Source: Frankiales bacterium (GTDB taxonomy: Bacteria; Actinomycetota; Actinomycetes; JAFAQI01). Taken from it: DNA of 10,419 bases. Location of the stretch: assembly GCA_019246495.1 (NCBI GenBank), contig JAFAQI010000546.1, forward strand, positions 1 to 10,419, read 5' to 3'. Below the pieces are notes generated by a model. The model did not search any database and was not told the origin of the DNA. It saw nothing but the letters and a program-made list of their open reading frames with translations. This document shows, in pieces, positions 1 to 6,584 of this stretch. The first letter of the stretch is position 1; every line of letters begins with the position of its first letter. Both the position numbers and the translations under genes were made by a program.

Positions 1-762
1 CTCCGCGCGATAAATGCGATGGCCGAATCCCATCAGCCGCTCGCCGCGGTCGAGCACCTGCTTGACGTAGCGCTCGGCATCGCCCTCGCGCTCGATCGCC
101 TCGAGCATCTGGAGGACGCGCGAGGGGGCCCCGCCGTGGAGTGGTCCTGAGAGAGCGCCGACCGCCGCGGACAGCGCCGCTGCGACGTCGGCGCCCGTCG
201 AGGCGATGACGCGCGCGGTGAACGTCGACGCGTTCATGCCGTGCTCGGCCGCGGAGACGAAGTAGGCGTCGACTGCCTTCGTGTGCTGTGGGTCCGGCTC
301 GCCGCGCCAGCGCACCATGAACCGCTCGACGACGGTCTCGCACTCGTCGATGCGCTTCTGCGGGACCATCGGCTGGCCGAGGCCGCGCGCCGACTGCGCG
401 ACGAACGACATCGCGGTCACCGAGCAGCGGGCGAGGTCGTCGCGCGCCTGCGCGTCGTCGATGTCGAGCAACTGCTCCAGACCCCACGCGGGTGCGAGCG
501 TCGCGAGAGCGCTCTGCACGTCGACGCGGATGTCACCCGAGTGCACGGGCACCGGGAACGGCTCCGCCGGAGGCAGGCCCGGCGCGAACCGGCCGTCCAC
601 GAGCAGACCCCACACGTTGCCGTAGGAGATGCGGCCGACGAGGTCCTCGATGTCGACGCCGCGATAGCGCAGCGCGGAGCCCTCCTTGTCCGGCTCGGCG
701 ATCTCGGTCTCAAAGGCGACGACGCCTTCCAGGCCGGGCTTGAAGACCGTCTCGTCCGCCAT
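1..762 (-). CDS. citA: Citrate synthase, CitA type (partial, C-terminus outside window)
   Basis: Condenses oxaloacetate and acetyl-CoA to citrate, the entry step of the TCA cycle, in the cytoplasm. I translated the minus strand from an ATG at 762-760: 254 residues stay open to the window edge. Visible family signatures are RYRGVDIEDL near residues 32-41, EHGMNASTF with His174, GPLHGGAP with His209 and GFGHRIYR with His248. These correspond to the three active-site histidines of citrate synthases. The catalytic aspartate and the rest of the C-terminal half lie beyond position 1. The sequence lacks an extended beta-rich N-terminal domain and starts close to the first citrate-synthase motif, as in the shorter actinobacterial CitA/citrate synthase 2 proteins. 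The start is supported by GAAGGAG at 776-770, seven bases before the ATG. The gene is divergent from pdxH. It could instead be a methylcitrate synthase paralogue; the missing C-terminus prevents a firm choice. The citrate-synthase family call is very secure. Confidence 0.93.
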   Translation of the reverse strand, partial: MADETVFKPGLEGVVAFETEIAEPDKEGSALRYRGVDIEDLVGRISYGNVWGLLVDGRFAPGLPPAEPFPVPVHSGDIRVDVQSALATLAPAWGLEQLLDIDDAQARDDLARCSVTAMSFVAQSARGLGQPMVPQKRIDECETVVERFMVRWRGEPDPQHTKAVDAYFVSAAEHGMNASTFTARVIASTGADVAAALSAAVGALSGPLHGGAPSRVLQMLEAIEREGDAERYVKQVLDRGERLMGFGHRIYRAE

Positions 763-910
763 CGCGGCGCTCCTTCGTTGTCCGTTTCGACGCACTCATT
801 GTCGTACGACGACCCCCCGGCAGGGAAACGGGGGATGCTCGCGCCGGAAGTGTGGCCGGTTGACCTCCCTAGAAGGAGGTCTACCGGCCATCAGGATTGA
901 ATCGTCTGCG
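763..910. promoter_or_regulatory. Divergent citA/pdxH control region
   Basis: This 148-bp stretch must carry promoters for both citA (leftward) and pdxH (rightward). Reading from the citA side it holds the citA ribosome-binding site (776-770), a perfect 10-bp palindrome GTCGTACGAC at 801-810, a small hairpin with arms CCCCCG (814-819) and CGGGGG (829-834), and the large inverted repeat at 853-890. A TTGACC at 860-865 resembles a -35 element for pdxH and lies inside the left arm of that repeat, but I see no convincing -10 at the right distance. Promoter positions therefore remain unassigned. Confidence 0.5.
853..890. repeat. 38-nt near-perfect inverted repeat upstream of pdxH
   Basis: The left arm TGGCCGGTTGACCTCC (853-868) and right arm GGAGGTCTACCGGCCA (875-890) pair at 15 of 16 positions, with one T-T mismatch (861/882) and a 6-nt CTAGAA loop. 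The flanking genes point away from each other, so this is not a terminator for either. It could be an operator for a dimeric regulator, or an RNA hairpin in the pdxH leader if transcription starts upstream of it. The right arm contains the Shine-Dalgarno-like GGAGGT, but no start codon lies at the right distance from it; the pdxH ATG is 30 nt beyond. Confidence 0.75.
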
Positions 911-1555
911 ATGGACGAGGTCGATCTCGCGCGGCTGCGGCGCGAATACGAGGCCAACGGCCTGGCGGAGTCGATGCTGCCGGCCGAGCCGCTGCCGCTG
1001 TTCCGCGCGTGGTTGCACGACGCCCACAATGCGGCCCTGGCCGAGGTCAACGCGATGGTCGTGTCGACCGTCGGCGACGACGGCCGGCCCAGCAGCCGGA
1101 TGGTGCTCTGCAAGGTCGCGGACGACCGGGGCTTCACGTTCTTCACCAACTACCGCTCCCGCAAGGCTGGTGAGATCGCGAGCCATCCGCAGGTGAGCCT
1201 GCTGTTTCCGTGGCATCCGCTCGGCCGGCAGGTCCGCGTCGAGGGCGTCGCGGAGCGTGTCGACCCGGCCGAGTCCGCGGCCTACTTCAGCAGCCGGCCG
1301 CGCGGTGCGCAGCTCTCCGCGCTCGCCAGCCGGCAGTCGGCGGAGGTCGCCGATCGCGCGACGCTCGAGGCCCGGGTGCACGAGCTCTCGGAGCGGTACG
1401 CCGATGACGTTCCGCCGCCGGACTTCTGGGGAGGCATCCGCGTCGTCCCCGACACGATCGAGTTCTGGCAAGGGCGCCGCGACCGGTTGCACGACCGGCT
1501 CGTCTATCGCCGGGAGCCAGCGGGGTCGTGGTCCGTCGTACGACTCCAGCCATGA
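911..1555 (+). CDS. pdxH: Pyridoxamine 5'-phosphate oxidase
   Basis: FMN enzyme that oxidises pyridoxamine or pyridoxine 5'-phosphate to pyridoxal 5'-phosphate in vitamin B6 biosynthesis and salvage; cytoplasmic homodimer. The 214-residue product has the usual family length and order: N-terminal helix (about 5-45), then the flavin-binding split barrel with SSRMVLCK (61-68), FFTNYRSRKAGEI (77-89) and LLFPWHPLGRQVRVEG (97-112), and the C-terminal signature IEFWQGRRDRLHDR at 183-196, which fits the PROSITE pattern for the family. The ATG at 911 fits the family N-terminus. The ribosome-binding site is weak (only AGG at 893-895), and the strong GGAGGT at 875-880 is too far upstream and lies in a hairpin arm. 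The stop codon overlaps the next gene in ATGA (1552-1555), which indicates translational coupling. Confidence 0.96.
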   Translation: MDEVDLARLRREYEANGLAESMLPAEPLPLFRAWLHDAHNAALAEVNAMVVSTVGDDGRPSSRMVLCKVADDRGFTFFTNYRSRKAGEIASHPQVSLLFPWHPLGRQVRVEGVAERVDPAESAAYFSSRPRGAQLSALASRQSAEVADRATLEARVHELSERYADDVPPPDFWGGIRVVPDTIEFWQGRRDRLHDRLVYRREPAGSWSVVRLQP

Positions 1556-2874
1556 CCGTGACGCACGAGGACGGCCCCGCCGAGGAGCCGCCGCCTGCGG
1601 ATGCGCGGCTTGGCGGCAGGCCGCCGCTCTGGCGGCGGATCGTCGCGGACACCACGCCGTTGCGGGAGAGCCCGGACTACCGGCGCTGGTGGTTCGGCTA
1701 CTCGGTGTCGTTCACCGGGACGCAGCTGACGCAGTTCGCGATCCCGCTGCAGGTCTACCTGATCACCCGCTCGTCGCTCGCCGTGGGTCTCGTCGGTCTT
1801 GTCGTGTTCCTGCCACTGGTGACGATGGGCCTGCTCGGTGGCGCGATCGCGGATGCGACCGACCGCCGTCGCCTGACATTGCTGACGAGCTCCGTCCTGC
1901 TGTTGCTCTCGATCGTCCTCACGGTGCAGGCGGCAGCGCACTCGCGGCAGCTGTGGCTGCTCTATGTCGTCGCCGGTGTGCAGGGTGCGTTCGCGTCGGT
2001 CGACTCCTCGGCCCGCGGCGCGATCCTGCCGCGACTTGTTCGTCGCGAGCTGCTGCCATCCGCCAACGCGCTGGGCCAACTCGGCTTCCAGACCGGGTTG
2101 TCCGTCGGGCCGTTGCTCGGCGGGCTGCTTGTCGGGTCGCTGGGTTTCGCATGGGCCTACGGACTCGACGCGCTGTCGTTCGCCGCCGTCCTCTACGCGA
2201 TCTGGCGGCTGCCCCCGCAGCTTCCCGAACATCACGGCAGCGATGACGCACCGCGCGCCGGTCTCGCGTCCGTCGCCGAGGGCCTGCGCTTTCTCGGGCC
2301 ACGCAAGAACCTGCTGATGACGTTCCTGGTCGACATCAACGCCATGGTGTTCGGCATGCCACGCGCGTTGTTTCCCGCGATCGGTACGACGTGGTTCCAC
2401 GGCGGTGCCGGCACGGTCGGTCTGCTTGCGGCCGCTCCGTCACTCGGTGCCTTGGTCGGCGCGATCACCTCCGGCTGGGCGCGGCGCATCAACCGGCAGG
2501 GGTTCGCCGTACTCGTCTCCGTCGCCATCTGGGGCGGGTCGATCGCGCTGTTCGGTTTCACCCGCGCGCTCTGGCTGGCGCTGGTGCTGCTCGGCATCGC
2601 CGGCGCGGCCGACATGGTCAGCGCGATCTTCCGCAACACGATCCTGCAAGTGGCGACACCCGATGCACTGCGCGGGCGGTTGCAAGGCGTGTTCATCGTC
2701 GTCGTCACCGGCGGCCCGCGCCTCGGTGACGTCGAGGCCGGTGCTGTTGCCAACGCGTTCGGCTCGGCGGTGTCGGTCGTCTCCGGCGGTGTCGCGTGCG
2801 TTGCCGGCGTTGCATTGCTCGCCGCGGCGTTTCCGTCGTTCGCTCGTTACGACGGCCGCCACCCGACGCCGTAG
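1552..2874 (+). CDS. MFS transporter, EntS-like (MFS_3) exporter family
   Basis: A 440-residue inner-membrane transporter, probably a proton-driven exporter; substrate unknown. About 45 mostly polar N-terminal residues precede the first membrane segment, and roughly twelve hydrophobic segments follow (first near 50-70, last near 415-430). The MFS motif A appears as GGAIADATDRRR at about 96-107, in the loop between segments 2 and 3. A second conserved block, PDALRGRLQG followed by a Gly/Pro-rich segment, lies near residues 370-395 and is typical of the MFS_3 group that includes the enterobactin exporter EntS. The chosen start is the ATG at 1552, whose ATGA overlaps the pdxH stop. An in-frame start at 1528 is possible but would extend well into pdxH. 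No siderophore genes are visible nearby, so the EntS resemblance should not be read as a siderophore assignment. Confidence 0.9.
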   Translation: MTVTHEDGPAEEPPPADARLGGRPPLWRRIVADTTPLRESPDYRRWWFGYSVSFTGTQLTQFAIPLQVYLITRSSLAVGLVGLVVFLPLVTMGLLGGAIADATDRRRLTLLTSSVLLLLSIVLTVQAAAHSRQLWLLYVVAGVQGAFASVDSSARGAILPRLVRRELLPSANALGQLGFQTGLSVGPLLGGLLVGSLGFAWAYGLDALSFAAVLYAIWRLPPQLPEHHGSDDAPRAGLASVAEGLRFLGPRKNLLMTFLVDINAMVFGMPRALFPAIGTTWFHGGAGTVGLLAAAPSLGALVGAITSGWARRINRQGFAVLVSVAIWGGSIALFGFTRALWLALVLLGIAGAADMVSAIFRNTILQVATPDALRGRLQGVFIVVVTGGPRLGDVEAGAVANAFGSAVSVVSGGVACVAGVALLAAAFPSFARYDGRHPTP

Positions 2875-2909
2875 CCGGGGCGAGCGGGAGCGGCGTAGGT
2901 TGCCGAAGC

Positions 2910-3575
2910 ATGAGCGCCGCGGAGTTCGTGCCGGCGACGGCGGACCTCGACGGGTTGCGCAAGGCGGCCGCGAACTGCCGCGGCTGCCATCTGCACGAGA
3001 ACGCGACGCAGACCGTCTTCAGCAAGGGCGCGGTGAGCGCGCGGGTCGTGCTGGTCGGCGAACAGCCCGGTGATGTCGAGGACCGGCGCGGCGAGCCGTT
3101 CGTCGGTCCGGCCGGCAAGCTGCTCGACCGCGCGATCGCCGACGCGGGCCTCGACCCGGCGCAGACCTACACCACCAACGCCGTGAAGCATTTCAAGTTC
3201 CGACCGGCGCCGGGCGGTAAGCGGCGCATCCACGCGACACCGGACGCGGTCGAGATCGGCGCCTGCCGGCCCTGGCTCGTGGCGGAGTTCGCGCTGCTCG
3301 ACCCGGAGGTCGTCGTCGCGCTCGGCGCTACCGCCGGCAAGGCGCTGTTCGGTCCGTCGTTCCGCGTGACGAAGTCCCGCGGCGTGCTGCTGCCGTGGCC
3401 GGCGTCGGCGGCCCGGCCGGAGGAGTTCGAGCGCGACGAGGACGGTACGACGGGGGCCGCCGTCGCCCTGGGCACGATCCACCCCTCCGCCGTCCTCCGG
3501 GCCGACGACCGGGACGCCGCCTACGCCGGGCTCGTCGCCGATCTGACGGTCGCCGCCAAGGCCCTCGCCGGCTGA
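2910..3575 (+). CDS. udgX: UdgX-type uracil-DNA glycosylase
   Basis: Excises uracil from DNA. In the characterised Mycobacterium smegmatis UdgX the enzyme then stays covalently attached to the abasic sugar through a histidine. The 221-residue product shows motif A GEQPGDVEDRRGEPFVGPAG (50-69), TNAVKHFKF (89-97), the UdgX-specific loop KRRIH (104-108) and motif B HPSAVLR (191-197). His108 sits where the M. smegmatis enzyme has its DNA-capturing histidine. Iron-sulfur ligands appear to be Cys23 and Cys26 (CRGC) and Cys119 (ACRPW). Family 4 enzymes carry their third cysteine in KCRPP; here that position is His94, as I recall for UdgX proteins. Residues 165-184 form an acidic, Gly-rich insert. 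The ATG at 2910 lies 35 bp after the MFS stop; the only upstream SD-like bases are a weak AGG. It may share a transcript with pdxH and the MFS gene. Confidence 0.93.
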   Translation: MSAAEFVPATADLDGLRKAAANCRGCHLHENATQTVFSKGAVSARVVLVGEQPGDVEDRRGEPFVGPAGKLLDRAIADAGLDPAQTYTTNAVKHFKFRPAPGGKRRIHATPDAVEIGACRPWLVAEFALLDPEVVVALGATAGKALFGPSFRVTKSRGVLLPWPASAARPEEFERDEDGTTGAAVALGTIHPSAVLRADDRDAAYAGLVADLTVAAKALAG

Positions 3576-3589
3576 CGGCGTGTGGACGA

Positions 3590-3607
3590 GGCTGCCGCCG
3601 GGCAGCC
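3590..3607 (+). terminator. GC-rich hairpin after udgX, possible terminator
   Basis: GGCTGCC (3590-3596) and GGCAGCC (3601-3607) form a perfect 7-bp stem with a GCCG loop, 14 bp past the udgX stop codon. No T-tract follows, so it would have to act as the T-less hairpin type proposed for high-GC actinobacteria. It would separate udgX from the downstream NlpC/P60 gene. Confidence 0.42.
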
Positions 3608-3772
3608 CAGCCATGGCACGATGGGAAGCAGCCGGACGATTCAGGACAACACCGGGTCATCCGATACATAACGTTCGGAGGCCCGCCCAGCCCCAGGTCC
3701 GCCTCGTCACCTGCGGCGGCGAGCCTCGTTGCACTTCATGGGAAGAGGAACGGGAAGAGGAGAGGAGCCTCG
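3608..3772 (+). promoter_or_regulatory. Leader/promoter region of the NlpC/P60 gene
   Basis: No gene is visible here. TAACGT at 3669-3674 fits a TANNNT -10 element, but the best -35 (GGACAA-like, around 3644) is weak. TCCGA (3660-3664) and TCGGA (3675-3679) form a small inverted repeat around it. A purine-rich tract at 3738-3767 contains GGGAAGAGGA twice (3740-3749 and 3752-3761). GAGCCTCGTTGC (3721-3732) recurs as GAGCCTCGGTGC (3765-3776), the second copy containing the GTG start. GAGGAG at 3762-3767 sits five bases before the GTG at 3773 and decides that start. I looked for a c-di-AMP (ydaO) riboswitch, common ahead of such genes in actinobacteria, and could not recognise its core. Confidence 0.35.
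3762..3767 (+). promoter_or_regulatory. Ribosome-binding site fixing the GTG start of the NlpC/P60 gene
   Basis: GAGGAG lies five bases before GTG 3773. Longer in-frame readings would extend upstream into udgX and would put charged, arginine-rich sequence before the signal segment, so the GTG is preferred. Confidence 0.65.
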
Positions 3773-5008
3773 GTGCCACGGTTCACAGCGCTCGGCCCGC
3801 GCCTCCGCCTCACCACGCCCATCACCATCACGACGGCGCTCGTCCTGACTGCGGCCACCGGCGCCAGCGCGCTCACCCTCCGCCTCGGCGACGCCCATCA
3901 CGGATCGCCCGCCATCTCGGCCGGCGCCGCCCACCAGCCCGGTGCGACTCCGCACCGCCTCGCTCTGCCCGCTGCTCCGGCGCCCGCAGCGTTGCCGCCG
4001 AGCGCCGTCAGCTCCGCGTCCGACCTGGCCCCCGCCGCGACCCTCGTGCCGCGGCCGAAGCGGCTGATCGAGGCGACGCTGCTCGTCACCGCTCGCCACC
4101 CGCTGTCTGCCGGTGTACTGCATCGACTCCGTCACATCAGCGGCGTCCAGGCGACCCAGACCGTCTCTGCCGGACACGCGCGCATCGACGGCCACTTCGC
4201 CAAGGTCATCGGTGTCGACCCGGCTCGCTTCCGCGCGTGGACGCCGAAGCTGACAGCGCACTCGCAGCCGCTGTGGCAGAGCATCGCCCGCGGTGAGCTC
4301 ACCGCTTCCTTCGACATGGGTCACCAGGCCCGGCTGCCACTCGGCGCCACCGTCGCAGTCCACGGCGCGCACCGCGCGATGGTCCGCGTCGGGGCGTTCG
4401 CGTCCGTCGGCATGGCGGGCGTCGACGCTGTCCTCGCGCAGACCCAGGCCGCGCGCATCGGGCTGCGGCAACGCAGCGGCCTCATCATCAGCGCGCCGCA
4501 CGCTGACGTGCTCAGCGTCCGCCGCGCCGCGCTCGACATCGCCGGCAGCCAGGCGCACGTGTCGTTGCTCCGCGAGGTCATCGTCATCCGCGACGCCGGC
4601 GAGTTCCTGACCCGCGCGCAGATCAACACTGTGCTTCAGACCGCTGCGCACCAGGTCGGCAAGCCCTACGTCTGGGGCGCCGCCGGACCTGACTCGTTCG
4701 ACTGCTCGGGCCTCGTGCAGTGGTCGTTCGCGCACGCCGGCATCTATCTGCCGCGCGTCTCCCAGCAGCAGTGGTTCGCCGGACCGCACATCTCCTACGC
4801 CAACGCATTGCCGGGCGACCTGTTGTTCTGGCACTACGACCCGACCGATCCTGCGGACATCGACCACGTCGCGATCTACGCCGGCAACGGCATGATGCTC
4901 GTCGCACCGCACACCGGGCTCAACGTCGAATACGTCCCCGTCGCGATGAACAGTGCGTTCGCCGGCGTCGTACGCGTCGACCCCGGCATGGCCTCGCAGG
5001 TCGGCTAG
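3773..5008 (+). CDS. Exported NlpC/P60 (C40) peptidoglycan hydrolase with FtsX/MacB-like middle domain
   Basis: A 411-residue cell-wall endopeptidase, expected to cut peptide stems of peptidoglycan outside the membrane. Order: short basic N-terminus (PRLRL), hydrophobic segment at about 14-36 acting as signal peptide or anchor, Ala/Pro/His-rich linker (37-95), a middle domain (about 98-265), and the NlpC/P60 domain (about 283-405). The catalytic triad is visible: Cys311 in SFDCSGLV, His365 in DIDHVAIY and His380 in APHTGLN. The middle domain carries IGVDPARFRAW (146-156), a repeated LPLGATVAV/VRVGAF pattern and LGL-like and LIIS elements, resembling the extracytoplasmic core domain of MacB/FtsX-type permeases; that assignment is inference. 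The GTG start is supported by GAGGAG five bases upstream, and it places the signal segment correctly. The gene is monocistronic, flanked by a possible terminator upstream and a convergent gene downstream. Confidence 0.92.
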   Translation: MPRFTALGPRLRLTTPITITTALVLTAATGASALTLRLGDAHHGSPAISAGAAHQPGATPHRLALPAAPAPAALPPSAVSSASDLAPAATLVPRPKRLIEATLLVTARHPLSAGVLHRLRHISGVQATQTVSAGHARIDGHFAKVIGVDPARFRAWTPKLTAHSQPLWQSIARGELTASFDMGHQARLPLGATVAVHGAHRAMVRVGAFASVGMAGVDAVLAQTQAARIGLRQRSGLIISAPHADVLSVRRAALDIAGSQAHVSLLREVIVIRDAGEFLTRAQINTVLQTAAHQVGKPYVWGAAGPDSFDCSGLVQWSFAHAGIYLPRVSQQQWFAGPHISYANALPGDLLFWHYDPTDPADIDHVAIYAGNGMMLVAPHTGLNVEYVPVAMNSAFAGVVRVDPGMASQVG

Positions 5009-5023
5009 GCACTCGCGCCGGTC

Positions 5024-5051
5024 CCGGTTCGCGTCGCGTCAGCCGAACCGG
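5024..5051. terminator. Hairpin between convergent genes, possible bidirectional terminator
   Basis: CCGGTTCG (5024-5031) and CGAACCGG (5044-5051) are a perfect 8-bp inverted repeat with a 12-nt loop. It lies between the NlpC/P60 stop (5008) and the end of the SDR gene, and the loop contains the SDR stop codon (5041-5039). It lacks a T-tract on either strand. The position between two converging genes is the main argument for a terminator role. Confidence 0.42.
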
Positions 5052-5791
5052 CGGGCGAGCCGTTCGTAGAGACCCGGCGCCGCGCCACGCACCGCGATCG
5101 GAAGACGAAACCAGGGCGGCACGACGAGGCGGTCGTCGCCGCGTTCGACGGCGCGGACGATCGCCTTCGCCACGCGCTCCGGCGGCTGCGGGCGCGGGCG
5201 TTCCCGTTGGTACGCCGCACCGCGGTCGTCGAAGAAGCCGGTGTCGACGACGCCCGGCAGCACGGTGGACACGGTCACGCCGTTGCCCCGCACTTCCTGG
5301 CGTAGCGCACCGGCGAAGGCTTCAAGTGCCGCCTTGCTCGCGGAGTAGACCGACTCGTGCGGCACCAGCAGGATGCCGGCGATCGACGTCACGAAGACGA
5401 GCGCGCCGCGACGCTGTTCGAGCATCGACGGCAACGCCGCGCGCGCCAGCAACATCGGCGCGCGGACGTTCGTCGCGACGAGGTCGTCGATGCGCTCGGT
5501 CGACATCTCCGCGACGTCGCCGTAGTGACCGATGCCTGCGTTGGCCACGACGGCGTCGAGCCGGCCGTGCCGTCGTACGGCGATGTCCATCGCGAGCCTT
5601 GCGTGGTCGGGATCGCGCACGTCCGCGACGAGTGGCGTTGCTCCAGTCTCGGCGGTGATCGCCTCGATCTCGTCCGCCCGGTGGCCGAGGGCGACAACGG
5701 TCGCTCCGCGACGGACGAGCAGCCGGGTCGTCGCCGCGCCGATGCCACGTCCGGCGCCGGTCACGACGGCGACGGCGCCGGTCAGCTGCAC
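5039..5791 (-). CDS. Short-chain dehydrogenase/reductase (SDR)
   Basis: NAD(P)-dependent oxidoreductase of the classical SDR family; substrate unknown. The 250-residue product has the Rossmann motif TGAGRGIG (11-18), ADV at 56-58 for the adenine pocket, NAG (84-86), and the catalytic set Asn108, Ser136, Tyr149 and Lys153 in YSASK. LPGVVDTGFF near residue 190 is the usual post-catalytic PG motif. Residues 34-38 (ALGHR) after the second strand end in a basic residue, which hints at NADP(H). The hydrophobic stretch near PPWFRLP in the last 30 residues resembles membrane-associated SDRs. The start is GTG at 5791, chosen because it directly precedes the first beta strand; an ATG at 5799 is out of frame. 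It follows the anti-sigma gene by 22 bp, so it is probably the last gene of the mscR-sigma-anti-sigma cluster. Confidence 0.92.
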   Translation of the reverse strand: MQLTGAVAVVTGAGRGIGAATTRLLVRRGATVVALGHRADEIEAITAETGATPLVADVRDPDHARLAMDIAVRRHGRLDAVVANAGIGHYGDVAEMSTERIDDLVATNVRAPMLLARAALPSMLEQRRGALVFVTSIAGILLVPHESVYSASKAALEAFAGALRQEVRGNGVTVSTVLPGVVDTGFFDDRGAAYQRERPRPQPPERVAKAIVRAVERGDDRLVVPPWFRLPIAVRGAAPGLYERLARRFG

Positions 5792-5813
5792 CCGGCCATT
5801 GTCGCCGGTCTGG

Positions 5814-6584
5814 TCAGGCGGAGGCGTTGCCGACCGCGAGCACCGTCGTCGGTTTCGTCGGGAGGATGCCGGCGGGTTCGAGGCTGACGGCGAACGCCGC
5901 GGTGTCGGCGTAGCTTGCCGCGAGCGTGGCGTTGCTGCCGGCGTTCGCGCCGGTGAACGTCCCCGTCTCGACCAGCCGGGGCCGGCCGGCGCGCGGCATC
6001 TGCCACAGCGCGAAGACGTGCCCGCTCGGCGGTGCCGACATCGCGAGCGGCCACATCTTCGCATGGTCACCGGACACGACGACGGCAGCGCGGGTCTTGC
6101 TGGTCGAGTCGTCGAGGCGCACGACGTGACAACCGGTCATGTGCTCGCAACGGTTCACCGCGGCGTGCGCGGCGGCGAGTTCCGATGAACTTCCGCTGCC
6201 GCCCGACGAGAGCTGCCAGGCGGCGAGGCCGCCGCCGGTGAGCAGGATGACGCCGGCTGCAGCGCCGAGCAGGCGGGCCGACCGGGCGCGCCGTCGATCC
6301 CGCGCGGCCGTGAGCGACGGCACCGTGGGGCGGGCGTTGCCGATGACGCTGTCGCGCAGGCTGCTCCAGCTCGGAGGCGCGCTCTCGTCAACCGGATCGG
6401 CGGCGGTCGCGAGCGCGCCGAGCTGGGCCGCGACGAGCTCGTGCTCGCCTAGCTCCGCCCGGCACACCGCGCACGTCGCCAGGTGTTCGGCGAACGCGGC
6501 TTCCTCGTCCGGCTCGAGCGCGTGCAGTGCATGTCCAGCGGCGAGCTCCGCCCAGCGCTCGTGGTCGTCGTACGGCGTGCTCAC
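5814..6584 (-). CDS. RskA-like zinc anti-sigma factor (membrane)
   Basis: Single-pass membrane protein of 256 residues predicted to hold the neighbouring ECF sigma factor inactive until an envelope signal triggers its proteolysis. The N-terminal cytoplasmic domain has the zinc anti-sigma motif His34-x3-Cys38-x2-Cys41 (HLATCAVC). A positively charged stretch (95-104) precedes one membrane segment at about 105-123, followed by a Gly/Ser-rich linker and an extracytoplasmic domain with the RskA pattern GHVFALWQMPRAG. This outer domain also holds a local cluster Cys146, His148, Met149, Cys152 and His153, which I do not recall as a general RskA feature. Translation starts at GTG 6584, overlapping the sigma stop as GTGA, with AAGGA eight bases upstream. 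Overlapping reading frames with the sigma gene are typical of cognate pairs. Confidence 0.92.
   Translation of the reverse strand: MSTPYDDHERWAELAAGHALHALEPDEEAAFAEHLATCAVCRAELGEHELVAAQLGALATAADPVDESAPPSWSSLRDSVIGNARPTVPSLTAARDRRRARSARLLGAAAGVILLTGGGLAAWQLSSGGSGSSSELAAAHAAVNRCEHMTGCHVVRLDDSTSKTRAAVVVSGDHAKMWPLAMSAPPSGHVFALWQMPRAGRPRLVETGTFTGANAGSNATLAASYADTAAFAVSLEPAGILPTKPTTVLAVGNASA

Noticed and set aside
241..900. Plus-strand open frame of 219 codons over citA
   Set aside because: It runs antisense to a well-conserved citrate synthase and into the intergenic region, and shows no domain or plausible ribosome-binding site.
896..910. ATT at 896 as an alternative pdxH start
   Set aside because: It is in frame, but ATT starts are very rare and the ATG at 911 gives the normal family N-terminus.
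1504..2400. Long minus-strand open frame opposite the MFS gene (about 298 codons)
   Set aside because: Composition is that of the antisense of GC-rich coding DNA (Arg/Gln/Asp-rich, no recognisable fold), while the plus strand encodes a clear MFS transporter.
3576..3772. c-di-AMP (ydaO/yuaA) riboswitch ahead of the NlpC/P60 gene
   Set aside because: Common for actinobacterial cell-wall hydrolases, but I could not find the conserved paired core elements in this 197-bp leader.
3707..4912. Long minus-strand open frame opposite the NlpC/P60 gene (about 401 codons)
   Set aside because: Low-complexity Asp/Arg/Val-rich product with no motif; the plus strand carries the complete catalytic triad of NlpC/P60.
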